Positions 8,873 to 19,012 are shown, numbered from the stretch's first letter. The stretch is 64,000 bases of DNA from K23-9 sp964460665 (GCA_964460665.1 CAYWSL010000007.1:8510-72509), one strand, 5' to 3'. A program made the numbers and translations. The notes: a model not told the origin generated them from the sequence alone.

Positions 8873-10015
8873 ATGTCTCGGTTTTTATTCGCGCAGACGC
8901 TGCGACGATTAACGCTCGCATTTTCCTGTGGGGTGATAGCGTTATCGCTGGGCTGTCAAAAGCCCGAACCGATTGTTCAGTACAAAGTACCGACGAAGCT
9001 GCCCGAACAACTGCAGCCTGAAAAAAACAGGATGCTGGCGGCGATCGTTCCGCTGGGCAAGAAAGTTTGGTTCTTCAAAGTCACCGGCCCCGAATCGGCG
9101 ATTGTAGAAATCGAATCTAACTTTCAAACCTTCGTCACCAACATACAATTCGATGGTGGCAAACCTGTCTTGAAAGATCTGCCGACAGGCTGGCGACGCG
9201 GTGGCGAAAAGGTCATGCGATTCGCCTCGATCGATGTCATGACCAAAGCTGACACCAAGGATTCAAAGCAGCTGGACATCAGCATTTCCAACTTGGGTCG
9301 ACCGCCTGTGGCCGAAGCGTGGGATGGATACGTTGCCATGAATGTCAATCGATGGCGAGGCCAACTAGGGGTGGATAAATCTCAAGACAAATGGGCCGGC
9401 GCAAAGCCACTAGAAGTTGCCGCCGCTGATGGCCCGTCGGCGTGGTTCGACATGCTCGGCGACGCCAACAGCAGCGGAACCATGTCACCACCGTTTGCCA
9501 GTCGCGCCCCATTTGCTGGAGGCCCATCTTCTGTAGTCCCGGCGACCGGCGGCCAGCGTGCACCAGCGACCGGCACACCTGCTTCGACTGCGACCGATTC
9601 GCGTTTGAAATTCGAGCTGCCTGATGGTTGGCGGGCAGGTCGAAAGAGTTCGATGCGATGGGCAGCGTTCAATGTTGGTCCCGAAGATTCACCCGCCGAA
9701 GTCACTGTGATGCCCGCCGGAGGCGACTTGCGTGGCAACGTCGCTCGCTGGATCGGCCAAGTACTTGGCCAGTCGCCCGGTGACAAAGTCGTCGACAAGG
9801 CTTTGGAAGACGCCAAGAAGTTGGACGTCAGCGACCGCCCCGCACAACGATTTGTATTGACGGACCCCGACAATGATTCAGGCACCGCCATCGATGCAAC
9901 CATCGTCCCTATGGAAGGCGGGAGGAGCATGTTCATCAAAATGACTGGGCCGATTGATACGATCAACGATCACAGCGAAGAACTGGGGACGTTCCTGGAA
10001 TCGCTTAAGTTTTAA
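8873..10015 (+). CDS. Lipoprotein with a mirrored internal duplication
   Basis: A 380-residue protein with a lipobox (SLGC, Cys28) after a signal peptide. A first half (about 53-165) has IVPLGKKVWFFKVTGP followed by LPTGWRRGGEKVMRFASI. After a Pro/Ala/Thr-rich linker (about 205-240) the second half (about 243-380) has the related pieces in the opposite order: LPDGWRAGRKSSMRWAAF, then IVPMEGGRSMFIKMTGP at the end. The protein thus contains two copies of a PsbP-like fold element in an A-B...B-A arrangement. I do not recognise a named function. It lies 57 bp upstream of the cytochrome c synthetase gene on the same strand, so a shared transcript and an envelope role are likely. Confidence 0.7.
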   Translation: MSRFLFAQTLRRLTLAFSCGVIALSLGCQKPEPIVQYKVPTKLPEQLQPEKNRMLAAIVPLGKKVWFFKVTGPESAIVEIESNFQTFVTNIQFDGGKPVLKDLPTGWRRGGEKVMRFASIDVMTKADTKDSKQLDISISNLGRPPVAEAWDGYVAMNVNRWRGQLGVDKSQDKWAGAKPLEVAAADGPSAWFDMLGDANSSGTMSPPFASRAPFAGGPSSVVPATGGQRAPATGTPASTATDSRLKFELPDGWRAGRKSSMRWAAFNVGPEDSPAEVTVMPAGGDLRGNVARWIGQVLGQSPGDKVVDKALEDAKKLDVSDRPAQRFVLTDPDNDSGTAIDATIVPMEGGRSMFIKMTGPIDTINDHSEELGTFLESLKF

Positions 10016-10072
10016 GACGCTGAACAAACATAACACCTTACAACCACCTAACCCTTCAACACCAAAAACATC

Positions 10073-13000
10073 ATGGCAACAGCGTCCACCACAGCGACTG
10101 ACGTCAAACCGCTTCGTGATGACGTTTCATCGGTTGGATCAGGCATCCTGGCAGCACTCGGTTCGCTGAAACTGACCGTCACCCTGTTTGCGTTTTCGCT
10201 GATCATCGTGCTGGTAGGCACGCTTGCGCAAGACGAAATGAACATGTTCGACGTCAAGCAACGGTACTTCACGTCGTGGATTGCGTGGATGCATCTGGAT
10301 GACTGGTTCCCCCAAGCGTTCTTTCCACACAAAGAACCGATCTTCGGCGTGATCCCGATACCCGGGGGTGCGGCGATTGGATTGATGCTGATGCTGAACT
10401 TGGTCGCCGCCAAGATCACGCGTTTTCGTGTCAAGGCCGACGGCGGCAAGCTAGCGATGGGCCTTGGCTTCTTGGTCGGAGGTCTGCTGTTAGCCGGCCT
10501 GATCATTGCCAGTGGAAACAATAACGATGGACTGCAAGGCAACCCGCCGGAATGGCTCAGCTACCAACTATTGTGGCGAGGATGCCAACTAGCGCTATTT
10601 GCAATCACAGTCGCATCCGTCGTATCGCTGATCCGAACCGAACATAAACTAGCCCACTACACGTTGGGGGCCTTGGCGATGATCTGTGGTGGCTACTTGG
10701 TCTTCACGATCGTCAACGATTTCATCATCAGTGACTCGGGCCTAAGGATCGTTTGGCAATTGACCAAAGGACTAGGCGCCGGCGTCGTACTACTGATTGG
10801 ATGTCTGCTGTTGTTCGACAAACAAGCGGGTAACATGCTGCTACACATCGGCGTTGGTCTGTTGATGGTGGGGCAGTTTGTTTTTGGCGACCGGCAGCTA
10901 GAACAACGACTCAGTTTGGTCGAAGGCGAATCCAGCAACACGCTGGTCAACTTGGACAAAGTCGAATTGACCTTCATCCAAAGCGTGGGCGATGAAGACA
11001 CGATCGTTGCGATCCCCGGCAGTCGTCTGCTGCAGGTCAGCAACACCGACAACAAGATCTCGGATCCCTCGTTACCGGTCGACGTTGTCGTCCACCAGTA
11101 CTTTGAAAACTCCAAGCTGATCGATACCGACAGCAAGAATCCAGCCACAACCGGCATGGGCACAGAGGTTCAGGCCAAGGAGATGCGTAAGAACGGTGGC
11201 GTTGATTCCGAAGTCAACTTGGCGGCTGCCTATGTGGAACTTTTCGATAAGGACTCCGAGGAATCGCTGGGCACTCACTTAGTTAGCCAAAGCATTTCTG
11301 ATCGAGTCATTTTGTTACCCGGACAAAAGTCGGTCGACCGTTTCGACGAAGTTGCCATTGGCGAGAACACCTACAAACTTGGGCTTCGTTACCATCGCGA
11401 AGTGAAACCGTATTGGGTTCAACTAAAAGACGTTCGTCGCGAAAACTACAGTGGTACCGAAACGCCGCGCGATTACACCTCCGAAATTCGGATCTTTGAC
11501 CCCGCCACTGGCGAAGACCGTCACGAACGCGTTTGGATGAACAACCCACTGCGTTACCGCGGCGAAACGTTCTTTCAGTCCAGCTACACAGCCCTGCCCA
11601 GCGGCAAAGAACTGACCGGCCTGCAAGTCGTCCAAAACTCCGGCTGGATGATCCCCTACGTCGCATGCAGCATTACCGCCTTGGGAATGCTGGTCCACTT
11701 TCTAACAACGCTGGGTCGGTTCACAAACCGGCGCGAACGCGAGATCCGCCGCGAACTGACCGCCAACCCAGGACTCAGCCGCTTTCAATCCAATCCAGGC
11801 GCTGTTGCGATCGGTGCAGTGTGCCTGTGCTTAGCTGGCGTTGGACTTTTGCAACCCTGGAAAGCGCTCACGTACGGCCGTGTTGATGCAGCCACTGCAG
11901 TGGTAACTGAGTCCGACGAATTCGACTTCGCATCCGCCGGAGCCATTCCGGTCCAGTTCGGCGGCCGCGTGATGCCGTTGGATGCGTACGCGCGGCAAGC
12001 TGTCAAAGCGATGACCAATAAAGAGTCGCTACCCGCTGACCGCATCGCAACGGATATCCGTGAACGGATGGGCGAAGACGCCAAGAAACTGTCGGCACTT
12101 CAGTGGTTGTTTGAAGTCGCAATCGACGAGCCGCAAATTCGCAGCGTTCCCATGTTCCGAATCGATGCCGATCCGGTCCGTGCGGAGTTGGATGTCGAAC
12201 GTCGCGAGAGCAAACTCTATTCGCTGATCGAACTGAGTGACAACTGGGACCGCATCGGCAAGTTACTTGCCGATGCCAGTGATAAAGAAAAGGAAGAACG
12301 AACGTTCAAAGACCGCAAAGCCATTGAACTAGACCTGCGAACGCGCAACTACACGATGGCGGCCGCCGCGTTCCAACTGCCGATTCCAGACACGTTCGAA
12401 CCAGAGGACTTGCCCGAAGGAATCACGCTGGAGCAAGCCAACCTGTTCGCGATGCGTCAGCTTGAAGGCAAACTGGATGCATTGGAGACGATGGTCGCGC
12501 CGAACTTGATTCCTCCATCCGAGGCTGTCGCCCGTGACGCTGTCAACGATCCAAAATGGTCGGCCTTTGGCTCAGCGTTCTTCAAAGACTTTAAGCAACG
12601 CGCACTCGAAAGCACGCAAGAAGACTTGAACGACGCCGACCTGGGGCTAGGTTCCAGCGGCCCCAACAGCCGCCCCGGAATCAGCACGTTTACCGCCATG
12701 CTGAAAGCATACGGCGAAAACGATAAGTCAAAGTTCAATGCCGCCGTCCAAGACCACTTGGCAGCCGTTCAAGCCTACCCCATCCCAGGCTACAGCCCGG
12801 GACGTGTTTCGCTGGAACGCTGGATGAACTCGAAGTTTCCAACCACCGTGGCGATGATCTTCTACGGCCTTTTGTTGGTGCTGAGCCTAGTGTGTTTGTT
12901 GTTCAACGTGCCCGCGTTGCGTTCGGCTGTTTGGGGCATGTTGTTGGTCACGTTCTTGATCCACACGGGCGCAATCGCTTGTCGCATTGCGATTACCAAT

Positions 13001-13732
13001 CGCGCACCAGTGATCAACATCTATTCGTCCGCCGTGTTCATCGGCTGGGCGGCCGCCGGATTCGGCCTGATCATCGAAGCGTTATTCCGGCGCAGCATCG
13101 GCAATACACTTTCATCGTCCGTCGGGCTGCTAACCTTGCTGGTCGCTTACGGACTAAGCATCAACACGGGCGACACGATGCCCGTTCTGCAAGCTGTGCT
13201 GGACACACAATTCTGGCTAACCACACACGTGATTGGCGTTTCGCTTGGATACGTGGCAACACTGGTGGCTGGTTGTTTCGGCATTTTCTTCTTGGTGGCC
13301 AACTGGCTTGGAGCCGACAAGAAATTCCAACAAGAACTGTACCGCTGTTGTTATGGAACGGCCTGCTTTGGAATCCTATTCAGCTTTGTCGGCACGTTGC
13401 TTGGTGGCCTGTGGGCGGACGACAGTTGGGGCCGATTCTGGGGCTGGGACCCAAAAGAAAACGGTGCGTTGTTGATCGTGATCTGGAATGCCCTGATGCT
13501 GCACGCCCGCTGGGACGGCATGGTCAAAGCACGTGGGTTTTCGATCCTCGCGATCGGTGGCAACATCATCACGGCATGGAGCTGGTTCGGCACCAATGAA
13601 CTTGGCATCGGACTACACAGCTACGGATTCACATCTGGCGTCCTGATGTGGCTATCGATCTTCGTCTTCAGCCAACTAGCTTTCATCGCCGCCGGCCTGG
13701 TCTTCTACCGCAAACCACCCGAAGCGGTGTAA
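10073..13732 (+). CDS. ccsBA: Fused System II cytochrome c synthetase (ResB-CcsA)
   Basis: A 1219-residue fusion protein for attachment of haem to periplasmic c-type cytochromes. The N-terminal part (about 1-560) is ResB/CcsB-like: membrane segments from LKLTVTLFAFSLIIVLVGT, a large periplasmic region with PLRYRGETFFQSSY, and a closing membrane helix. A middle soluble region (about 600-930) resembles the planctomycete version. The C-terminal part (about 930-1219) is CcsA, with several helices and the haem-handling WWD motif LWADDSWGRFWGWDPKE (about 1113-1129), flanked by candidate ligand histidines in TTHVIGV and GLHSYGF. Fused forms are known from Helicobacter and relatives. A probable terminator follows at 13846-13865. 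Confidence 0.93.
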   Translation: MATASTTATDVKPLRDDVSSVGSGILAALGSLKLTVTLFAFSLIIVLVGTLAQDEMNMFDVKQRYFTSWIAWMHLDDWFPQAFFPHKEPIFGVIPIPGGAAIGLMLMLNLVAAKITRFRVKADGGKLAMGLGFLVGGLLLAGLIIASGNNNDGLQGNPPEWLSYQLLWRGCQLALFAITVASVVSLIRTEHKLAHYTLGALAMICGGYLVFTIVNDFIISDSGLRIVWQLTKGLGAGVVLLIGCLLLFDKQAGNMLLHIGVGLLMVGQFVFGDRQLEQRLSLVEGESSNTLVNLDKVELTFIQSVGDEDTIVAIPGSRLLQVSNTDNKISDPSLPVDVVVHQYFENSKLIDTDSKNPATTGMGTEVQAKEMRKNGGVDSEVNLAAAYVELFDKDSEESLGTHLVSQSISDRVILLPGQKSVDRFDEVAIGENTYKLGLRYHREVKPYWVQLKDVRRENYSGTETPRDYTSEIRIFDPATGEDRHERVWMNNPLRYRGETFFQSSYTALPSGKELTGLQVVQNSGWMIPYVACSITALGMLVHFLTTLGRFTNRREREIRRELTANPGLSRFQSNPGAVAIGAVCLCLAGVGLLQPWKALTYGRVDAATAVVTESDEFDFASAGAIPVQFGGRVMPLDAYARQAVKAMTNKESLPADRIATDIRERMGEDAKKLSALQWLFEVAIDEPQIRSVPMFRIDADPVRAELDVERRESKLYSLIELSDNWDRIGKLLADASDKEKEERTFKDRKAIELDLRTRNYTMAAAAFQLPIPDTFEPEDLPEGITLEQANLFAMRQLEGKLDALETMVAPNLIPPSEAVARDAVNDPKWSAFGSAFFKDFKQRALESTQEDLNDADLGLGSSGPNSRPGISTFTAMLKAYGENDKSKFNAAVQDHLAAVQAYPIPGYSPGRVSLERWMNSKFPTTVAMIFYGLLLVLSLVCLLFNVPALRSAVWGMLLVTFLIHTGAIACRIAITNRAPVINIYSSAVFIGWAAAGFGLIIEALFRRSIGNTLSSSVGLLTLLVAYGLSINTGDTMPVLQAVLDTQFWLTTHVIGVSLGYVATLVAGCFGIFFLVANWLGADKKFQQELYRCCYGTACFGILFSFVGTLLGGLWADDSWGRFWGWDPKENGALLIVIWNALMLHARWDGMVKARGFSILAIGGNIITAWSWFGTNELGIGLHSYGFTSGVLMWLSIFVFSQLAFIAAGLVFYRKPPEAV

Positions 13733-13845
13733 GTGGATTTTCACTGCGAGGCAGGGACAACCTTGGCCTCCATCATCGTCTTATTTTCTTCCCTGATTTT
13801 TTGCTGCCTGTTGTGTGTATTTCTACACGCTTTCCAAGCGAAGCC

Positions 13846-13865
13846 AACACCTTGTGTTAATTTTT
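13846..13865 (+). terminator. Short intrinsic terminator after ccsBA
   Basis: AACAC (13846-13850) and GTGTT (13854-13858) form a tight stem with a three-base loop, followed by AATTTTT. It lies 114 bp past the ccsBA stop and before the end of the convergent exporter gene. The stem is short, so strength is uncertain. Confidence 0.45.
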
Positions 13866-13902
13866 GCACAGTTTAAGGTGCTGTCGTTTTCAATAGGCTC
13901 TG

Positions 13903-14649
13903 CTAATTCAACCAAGCGTAAAGGTTTGTGCCTACCAACTTGATCCCCGTGGCGATCATCACGACGATCAGGAATCCAAAGATCAGGCGGTTTCCCTTTT
14001 GAATCGCCAGCTTGGCGCCGACGAATCCGCCCAGTAAGTTGCCCGCCGCCATCACCAGCCCGGGGATCCAGTCGATTAATCCGTAGAACGTGAACACCGC
14101 CGCAGCCGCGAGTGTGACTAAGAACGCGATCCAGTTCTTCACCGCGTTCGTTCTGACCAAGCCGCCGGTCGTCGTCAGACTCATCGCCAGCAATACCAAG
14201 ATTCCCATGCCCGCTTGGATAAAGCCAACGTAGATTCCGATCGCAAAGAAGATCAGGCCCACCGATCGTCCAGACTGAACGCGATCGGGTTGGTCTTCGA
14301 TAATTTGCTTGGGGTCACGGATCAGCACGACGGCCATGACCAAAAAGATCGCGCCGAACACGGGTTCAAACGCATCGGGCGGCAAGTGCACTGCCAGCAT
14401 CGCGCCGACGGGGACTCCCAGCAACGTCGGCCAAGTCAACCGGTTCGCCAAGTCGCGATCCAGATGTCCGTGCTTGTAGAAAGTGAACGTCGCTGCGCCG
14501 CTGGAAAACAACACTGCGACTCGATTGGTCGCGTTGGCAACTTGAGGACTAAGTCCAAACAGCATCAAGGCGGGTAGCGTCAGGAAGGATCCTCCACCCG
14601 CAATCGTGTTTACAATTCCGGCCATGAATCCGGCCAGAACAAGTATCAA
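13903..14649 (-). CDS. TauE/SafE-family anion exporter
   Basis: A 248-residue integral membrane protein of the TauE/SafE (DUF81) family, which moves sulfite or small organosulfur anions. The family's N-terminal repeat NTIAGGGSFLTLPALMLFGL is clear, as is the second repeat further on (GLVMAAGNLLGGFVGAKLAI). About seven or eight hydrophobic helices are visible. The first usable start is a TTG at 14649, since an in-frame stop lies shortly upstream; the N-terminus is therefore a little short but plausible. It is monocistronic as far as can be seen. Given the sulfatases in the window, sulfur compound export is a reasonable role, but the substrate is not determined. Confidence 0.88.
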   Translation of the reverse strand: MILVLAGFMAGIVNTIAGGGSFLTLPALMLFGLSPQVANATNRVAVLFSSGAATFTFYKHGHLDRDLANRLTWPTLLGVPVGAMLAVHLPPDAFEPVFGAIFLVMAVVLIRDPKQIIEDQPDRVQSGRSVGLIFFAIGIYVGFIQAGMGILVLLAMSLTTTGGLVRTNAVKNWIAFLVTLAAAAVFTFYGLIDWIPGLVMAAGNLLGGFVGAKLAIQKGNRLIFGFLIVVMIATGIKLVGTNLYAWLN

Positions 14650-14797
14650 GTACCAACCGATCGTGTCACCTTATCCTGCAAACCAAGTCAAAAATGCAAA
14701 TCAGTCACCTTACTCAAGCGTGATGCGATTTCAGGTGACGTCCCCAAAACATAAAGCCGGGATGCCACGAAAGCCACCGGTATCAAATGGCATGACC

Positions 14798-14812
14798 AAC
14801 GCCCTGGGCGTT
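14798..14812. other. Perfect hairpin after the toroid-protein gene
   Basis: AACGCC (14798-14803) and GGCGTT (14807-14812) pair around a three-base loop, 15 bp beyond the stop of the leftward gene ending at 14827. There is no T-run on the minus strand, so it may act in mRNA 3'-end protection or as a Rho-type pause rather than a classical terminator. Confidence 0.4.
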
Positions 14813-14826
14813 CTTACTCAGCTTTT

Positions 14827-17568
14827 CTACTCAGCGGTTTCTTCGTAGATCGGTAGGTGCCGGTAGTAGACTTCTAGGTTCAGTAGGTTCATCGTTGTGA
14901 CGTACAGACGGCCTGCATGTGGTGCCCACTGATCAGGAATCGGACCACGTGGGTCCCAGCTGCCCGTTCGAGGCCCTTCGGTGACCTGGCCGCGAAGCAA
15001 GATCGGATTCAATGCCTGGTTCCACTGCTCCCAATAGTCGCCGCCCATGTGAAACATCACTTGGGTCGCGTAGTACCAGTAATACGAATCCCGTTTGGGC
15101 AGACGCGCGGTGCCAAGCGACGGTTTGTTTTCTAACAGGTAATCGGCTGCCGACTTCATCGATTTGTTATCACGCTTCCAACCGGAATACATTCGCATCA
15201 ACATCCCAACCGAAGTCATGGTGGGCGACGGGATGCGGCCATGCCGCTGTTCGACTGTGTCGGGGGCGTAGGGGTTGTATCGGTAGCGATCAGGACGGTC
15301 TTTGTTTTGTTGTGCCAGATCTAACCAATGAGTGATGCCGTCGTAAGTCTCCTTCGGTACATCCAGACCTGATAGTTCGCCGCTTTTCAACGCCATCATC
15401 ATCCAGCCCGAAACACTGGTGTCGCTACTGATTTGAGGCGAGTAGCGCCAGCCGCCGCGTTTGTGATGCTGTGTGGCAACGATGTAGCGAATGGCACCTT
15501 GAGCGGATTCGCGAAGATCGCGATCTTGCGTCATCCCGTACGCTTCGCTCATCGCTAGCGCCGCGATTCCGTGACTGTAAAAGGCAACGTTGCGGTCGCT
15601 GACCGGATTTTCACTGCGATACAAACTGCCGCTGGACCGTTGGTTGTCCATCAGAAACTTCAGCCCGCGTGATACCGTGTCGGCGTGCTGGTGTTGCAGG
15701 TGCGTGTAACCGGCGCCTTGAAACGCCAGTAAGCAAAGTCCGGTGGCGGCGGTGTCGCTTCGTAGCACGACGTCTGCACCATGTCCTTGTAGTGACCAGC
15801 TACCATCGGGATTTTGAGTGCTCGCCAGGTACTGAAGTCCCAGTTCGATGGCTTCTTCGGTAGCGGGTCCGGCAAACCCGGCCGCTGCAGCTGGCGCACC
15901 ACCTTTGGTTCGCATCACACGACGGCTAAACGATTCGACCGCCGCGACTTCGGCGCCCGCCGGTGTGGCTGGCCCACCGGATTCGCGTTTGGGACGCGCG
16001 GCGCGGCTGATTTCCAATGCCGCAATTTTGGGTTGATCTTCACTGACGGTCACCCCCGACGAAGGGCTAACCAGATCAGCCAAGCCAACGGGGCCAACTG
16101 GCGCCAGCACATCCAGTGCCAGCGAAGGCCCGCCGCCGTCTTGGCTAAGTGTGGGCGAATTCGAACCACTGCGTCCGGCGGCCATTTCTATTCGCGATAC
16201 GTCTAGGTCGCCCATCCGATCGTCGACCGAATCAGCGCTGCCGGTTCCATCGATGCCGGTTGATGCGGCCATGGCATCAGCGGCCGTGGGGGCGCCAGCG
16301 GGCGCAAAGCCTTGACCACGATTGGTATTGTTGGATCGTCCGGGCAAGCGCGGCGAGTTGCCAGCGCTGACGCTGGGAGCACCTGCCATGGCTGAATTTT
16401 CTGATCGTGAAAATTCAGCGGCACCCACCGTTGGCTCACGAGCGGCTTGCGTTGCTGCTCCGGGCGCCAGCCCGGCGGTAATCTGAGCACCTGATGTTGA
16501 ACCGCGCCGGTTCACGGGTGTTTGTACGGGGGATAGTTTCAAGCTAGCGTCGACGCTTTCGCGGGCGACTGCGATGGTGGGCGGTGTCGGTGCGGATGCA
16601 GCTGGTCGAGAACGATTGGGGCGGGCACGCTGGCGTTCACGTCTTGTGACTCCCATATTGCCGATCTTGGGCAACGCTTCGCTACGGCTTCGTGATGCAA
16701 CGGTTGGCGTGTTCGGTAGCGGGCGCGGTGAAAGATCGGGAGTGAACGAAGCTGTTTCTGGCTGCGCGGGAGCACGTGCGGCCGACGACTGGCGGCGCGG
16801 CTGTTTAGATATTTGACGTTCCGAGGGTGAAGCTTCTGCGTTCTGACGCGGTGTTGGTTTGGCCGAAGGAACTTGGATTGGTCGTGTTGAAGGCTTCGGG
16901 CTGTCTTGTTGTCGCTCGCGTCGGGCCAGCTTGCCAGGGGCGTCAGCCGGCATCGGTTGGGTCGGGGTGAATTGTTCACGCTTCATCAGCATTTTCTTCA
17001 GTGGCCGCTGCTGTTCGATTTCCTTTGGCTTGGGCATTTGCAGTTTGGGTTCACTGCGCTGAACCGGCGGCAGTTGACGCTGTTCTTTAGGGAGTACACG
17101 TGAAGCCGTTTGAGCGTCGGCCGGCTGAGACCAATCAGGCGTTTCGGCGCGCTGGCTGGGCGCGTGGAAAAGATGCTCTGGCACCGTGCGTCGCTCGGGC
17201 GATCGTTCTGGTTTCTTGCCCTTTGCGGCGGTCGGCAAGTACGACGAAAAAACGATCACATTGAAAGCTAGAATCAACAAGAGCAAATGCACGCAAACAC
17301 TGAATAGAAAACCCAACTGAATGGATTTTTGCACGTACTTTGATGCGATGGATCGCAGCAAGATCGCTAAGATCAACGCGATCATGGGCACAGCAACGGC
17401 GTAGGTCCAGGCGTTGAACAACCAACGCGGGTCTTCGAAGCTAAGCTTGGCAACGATCAAGTACAGCACCAAGCCAGCCAGCGCGATCAACGAAAGATCC
17501 AGCGGCCACATGCGATCATTGTCGGCAGCTGGAGCGGGCGTCGGACGGTGGTAGCGGCTGGAATTCAT
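14827..17568 (-). CDS. Membrane protein with prenyltransferase/squalene-oxidase-type repeats
   Basis: A 913-residue protein, last gene of the TPR-ExbB-ExbD operon, overlapping the ExbD gene by 4 bp. Two or three membrane helices lie near the N-terminus (about 22-42, 54-75, 83-108). A Pro/Arg/Ala-rich disordered region runs to about 590. The C-terminal 320 residues show alpha/alpha-toroid repeats of the terpene-cyclase/prenyltransferase class, for example LQYLASTQNPDGSWSLQGHG and IVATQHHKRGGWRYSPQ. Family members use this fold for polyprenyl or peptide substrates, but the catalytic DxDD motif of squalene cyclases is not seen, so it is probably non-catalytic or has another substrate. Coupling to ExbB/ExbD suggests an energised envelope complex. 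Confidence 0.75.
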   Translation of the reverse strand: MNSSRYHRPTPAPAADNDRMWPLDLSLIALAGLVLYLIVAKLSFEDPRWLFNAWTYAVAVPMIALILAILLRSIASKYVQKSIQLGFLFSVCVHLLLLILAFNVIVFSSYLPTAAKGKKPERSPERRTVPEHLFHAPSQRAETPDWSQPADAQTASRVLPKEQRQLPPVQRSEPKLQMPKPKEIEQQRPLKKMLMKREQFTPTQPMPADAPGKLARRERQQDSPKPSTRPIQVPSAKPTPRQNAEASPSERQISKQPRRQSSAARAPAQPETASFTPDLSPRPLPNTPTVASRSRSEALPKIGNMGVTRRERQRARPNRSRPAASAPTPPTIAVARESVDASLKLSPVQTPVNRRGSTSGAQITAGLAPGAATQAAREPTVGAAEFSRSENSAMAGAPSVSAGNSPRLPGRSNNTNRGQGFAPAGAPTAADAMAASTGIDGTGSADSVDDRMGDLDVSRIEMAAGRSGSNSPTLSQDGGGPSLALDVLAPVGPVGLADLVSPSSGVTVSEDQPKIAALEISRAARPKRESGGPATPAGAEVAAVESFSRRVMRTKGGAPAAAAGFAGPATEEAIELGLQYLASTQNPDGSWSLQGHGADVVLRSDTAATGLCLLAFQGAGYTHLQHQHADTVSRGLKFLMDNQRSSGSLYRSENPVSDRNVAFYSHGIAALAMSEAYGMTQDRDLRESAQGAIRYIVATQHHKRGGWRYSPQISSDTSVSGWMMMALKSGELSGLDVPKETYDGITHWLDLAQQNKDRPDRYRYNPYAPDTVEQRHGRIPSPTMTSVGMLMRMYSGWKRDNKSMKSAADYLLENKPSLGTARLPKRDSYYWYYATQVMFHMGGDYWEQWNQALNPILLRGQVTEGPRTGSWDPRGPIPDQWAPHAGRLYVTTMNLLNLEVYYRHLPIYEETAE

Positions 17569-17990
17569 GATCCTTCAGGGCCTTCTTGGGTGGTCACGCT
17601 GTACTCGCTGATCCCGGTGCGGTTGCAGGCGTCCATGACGTTGACGACAGGTTGGAACGACGCCGATTTATCGGCGCGGATAACGGCTGTTTGATTTGTC
17701 GGGTTGTTGGCGACCGAGGCAGACAGAATCCGTTCCAGTTCGGGAATGTCCAGCTCTTGCCCACCCATGTAAATCTTGCCGTCCCGATCAATGTCGACCA
17801 CCAATTCGGATGTTTGCCCCGTCATGGGCACTGCGCTGGTGGCTTCGGGCAAAACGATATCCAACCGCCGCTCTTCTTCCTCGAACTCGCTGGTGACGAG
17901 AAAGAAAATCAACAGTAGAAAAACGACATCGATCAATGGCGTCAAACTAAGCGTATTGGCCGCTCGGGAGCGTCTGATTTCGATCGCCAT
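17565..17990 (-). CDS. ExbD/TolR-family biopolymer transport protein
   Basis: A 141-residue, standard-length ExbD. A short cytoplasmic N-terminus leads into a single helix (about 18-38) with motif LTPLIDVVFLLLIFFLVTS, where the Asp is the conserved proton-relay residue. The periplasmic domain contains the usual LVVDIDRDGKIYMGGQEL, TAVIRADKSASFQPVVNVMD and a final glycine-containing strand. It follows the ExbB gene by 3 bp and overlaps the toroid-protein gene, so the products very likely form one proton-motive-force-driven complex. Confidence 0.93.
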   Translation of the reverse strand: MAIEIRRSRAANTLSLTPLIDVVFLLLIFFLVTSEFEEEERRLDIVLPEATSAVPMTGQTSELVVDIDRDGKIYMGGQELDIPELERILSASVANNPTNQTAVIRADKSASFQPVVNVMDACNRTGISEYSVTTQEGPEGS

Positions 17991-17993
17991 GGC

Positions 17994-18986
17994 TTAACCT
18001 GTTTTTGCTCCGTCACGCTTGTTCGATTTGGATGGCGTGTCGGGCATTGGTGGAGGCGGCGGCGGTGTCGGCGGACCATTGGGCTGAGTTGCTGTTCCAT
18101 TGGATGGCGTCGTTTCGATTGATTTCAAAGAACCATCAACATCCAAGCGGCGTCGACCGGTGAAACGTGCTAATCCAGGGGCGATATCAAACGCAAGTTC
18201 TTCGACCGCATGGAAAAGTCTGATAGCACGATTTTCCAGGTATTGAGCCAAGATCGCCGCGGGGATCGCTACGACCAAGCCAGCCAGCGTCGTGACCAGT
18301 GCGGTGTAGATTCCTTCGGACAATTGTTCGCTGCGACTGCGGTCGGCTGTCAGTGTGGTGGATTCGTGAAAGGCCACGATCATTCCCCAGACGGTGCCCA
18401 GCAATCCCATCAATGGTGTCGCGGCAGCAGCTAGGTTTAGCCATCGAATCGGCGCGGTGTACTGATCGGCTTCACGCTGAACGGTGTCCGATGCAGTGCG
18501 TTCGATTTCGCCAAGCGGCTGCCCGGTTCGCAATAGCATCGCGCTGACAACACGCGCAGCTGGCGATGGGTATTCCTGGCAAGCTTGATAGGCCGAGGCT
18601 GGATTGAACTGGTGAGTTGGATCGCTCAGTTCTTCCAGTTCGCGACGCAGTTTGCGCGGAACGATCCTGTTTTTGCGAAGTACGAGTAGACGTTCGACCG
18701 CCAGCGTGACGACCAGCAGGCTCATCAGCAGGATCGGAATCATGAATTTTCCGCCACTGGCAACCAGCGATAGCAGATCGATTCCAGGTGACTCAGCGGC
18801 CTGTACTTCTGCTTCCGCTTCACCGGGGTCGTTCATGATGTCGGTGATATCCGACGCCTGAACGGAACCGGCCGGTTCGTCTTGCCCCAACAATACGGTT
18901 GCATTGATGCAATAGAATACGGCCAATAGTGAGAACGCTACGAACCACGCTAAGCGCGGCGAATGGCGACGATAAAGATTGTTCAC
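17994..18986 (-). CDS. MotA/TolQ/ExbB proton channel protein
   Basis: A 330-residue ExbB-like channel subunit starting at a GTG. A signal-like helix (about 12-33) precedes an extra periplasmic stretch. The three family helices are at about 78-100, 182-208 and 228-252. The core motif LAAAATPLMGLLGTVWGMI and the following ALVTTLAGLVVAIPAAIL carry the small residues and Thr positions of the channel. The C-terminal tail is Pro-rich (PPTPPPPPPMPDTP). It sits 26 bp after the large TPR gene and 3 bp before exbD in one operon. Confidence 0.92.
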   Translation of the reverse strand: MNNLYRRHSPRLAWFVAFSLLAVFYCINATVLLGQDEPAGSVQASDITDIMNDPGEAEAEVQAAESPGIDLLSLVASGGKFMIPILLMSLLVVTLAVERLLVLRKNRIVPRKLRRELEELSDPTHQFNPASAYQACQEYPSPAARVVSAMLLRTGQPLGEIERTASDTVQREADQYTAPIRWLNLAAAATPLMGLLGTVWGMIVAFHESTTLTADRSRSEQLSEGIYTALVTTLAGLVVAIPAAILAQYLENRAIRLFHAVEELAFDIAPGLARFTGRRRLDVDGSLKSIETTPSNGTATQPNGPPTPPPPPPMPDTPSKSNKRDGAKTG

Positions 18987-19012
18987 GGTAGGGGTAAGGT
19001 CCTGTCGTTTGG

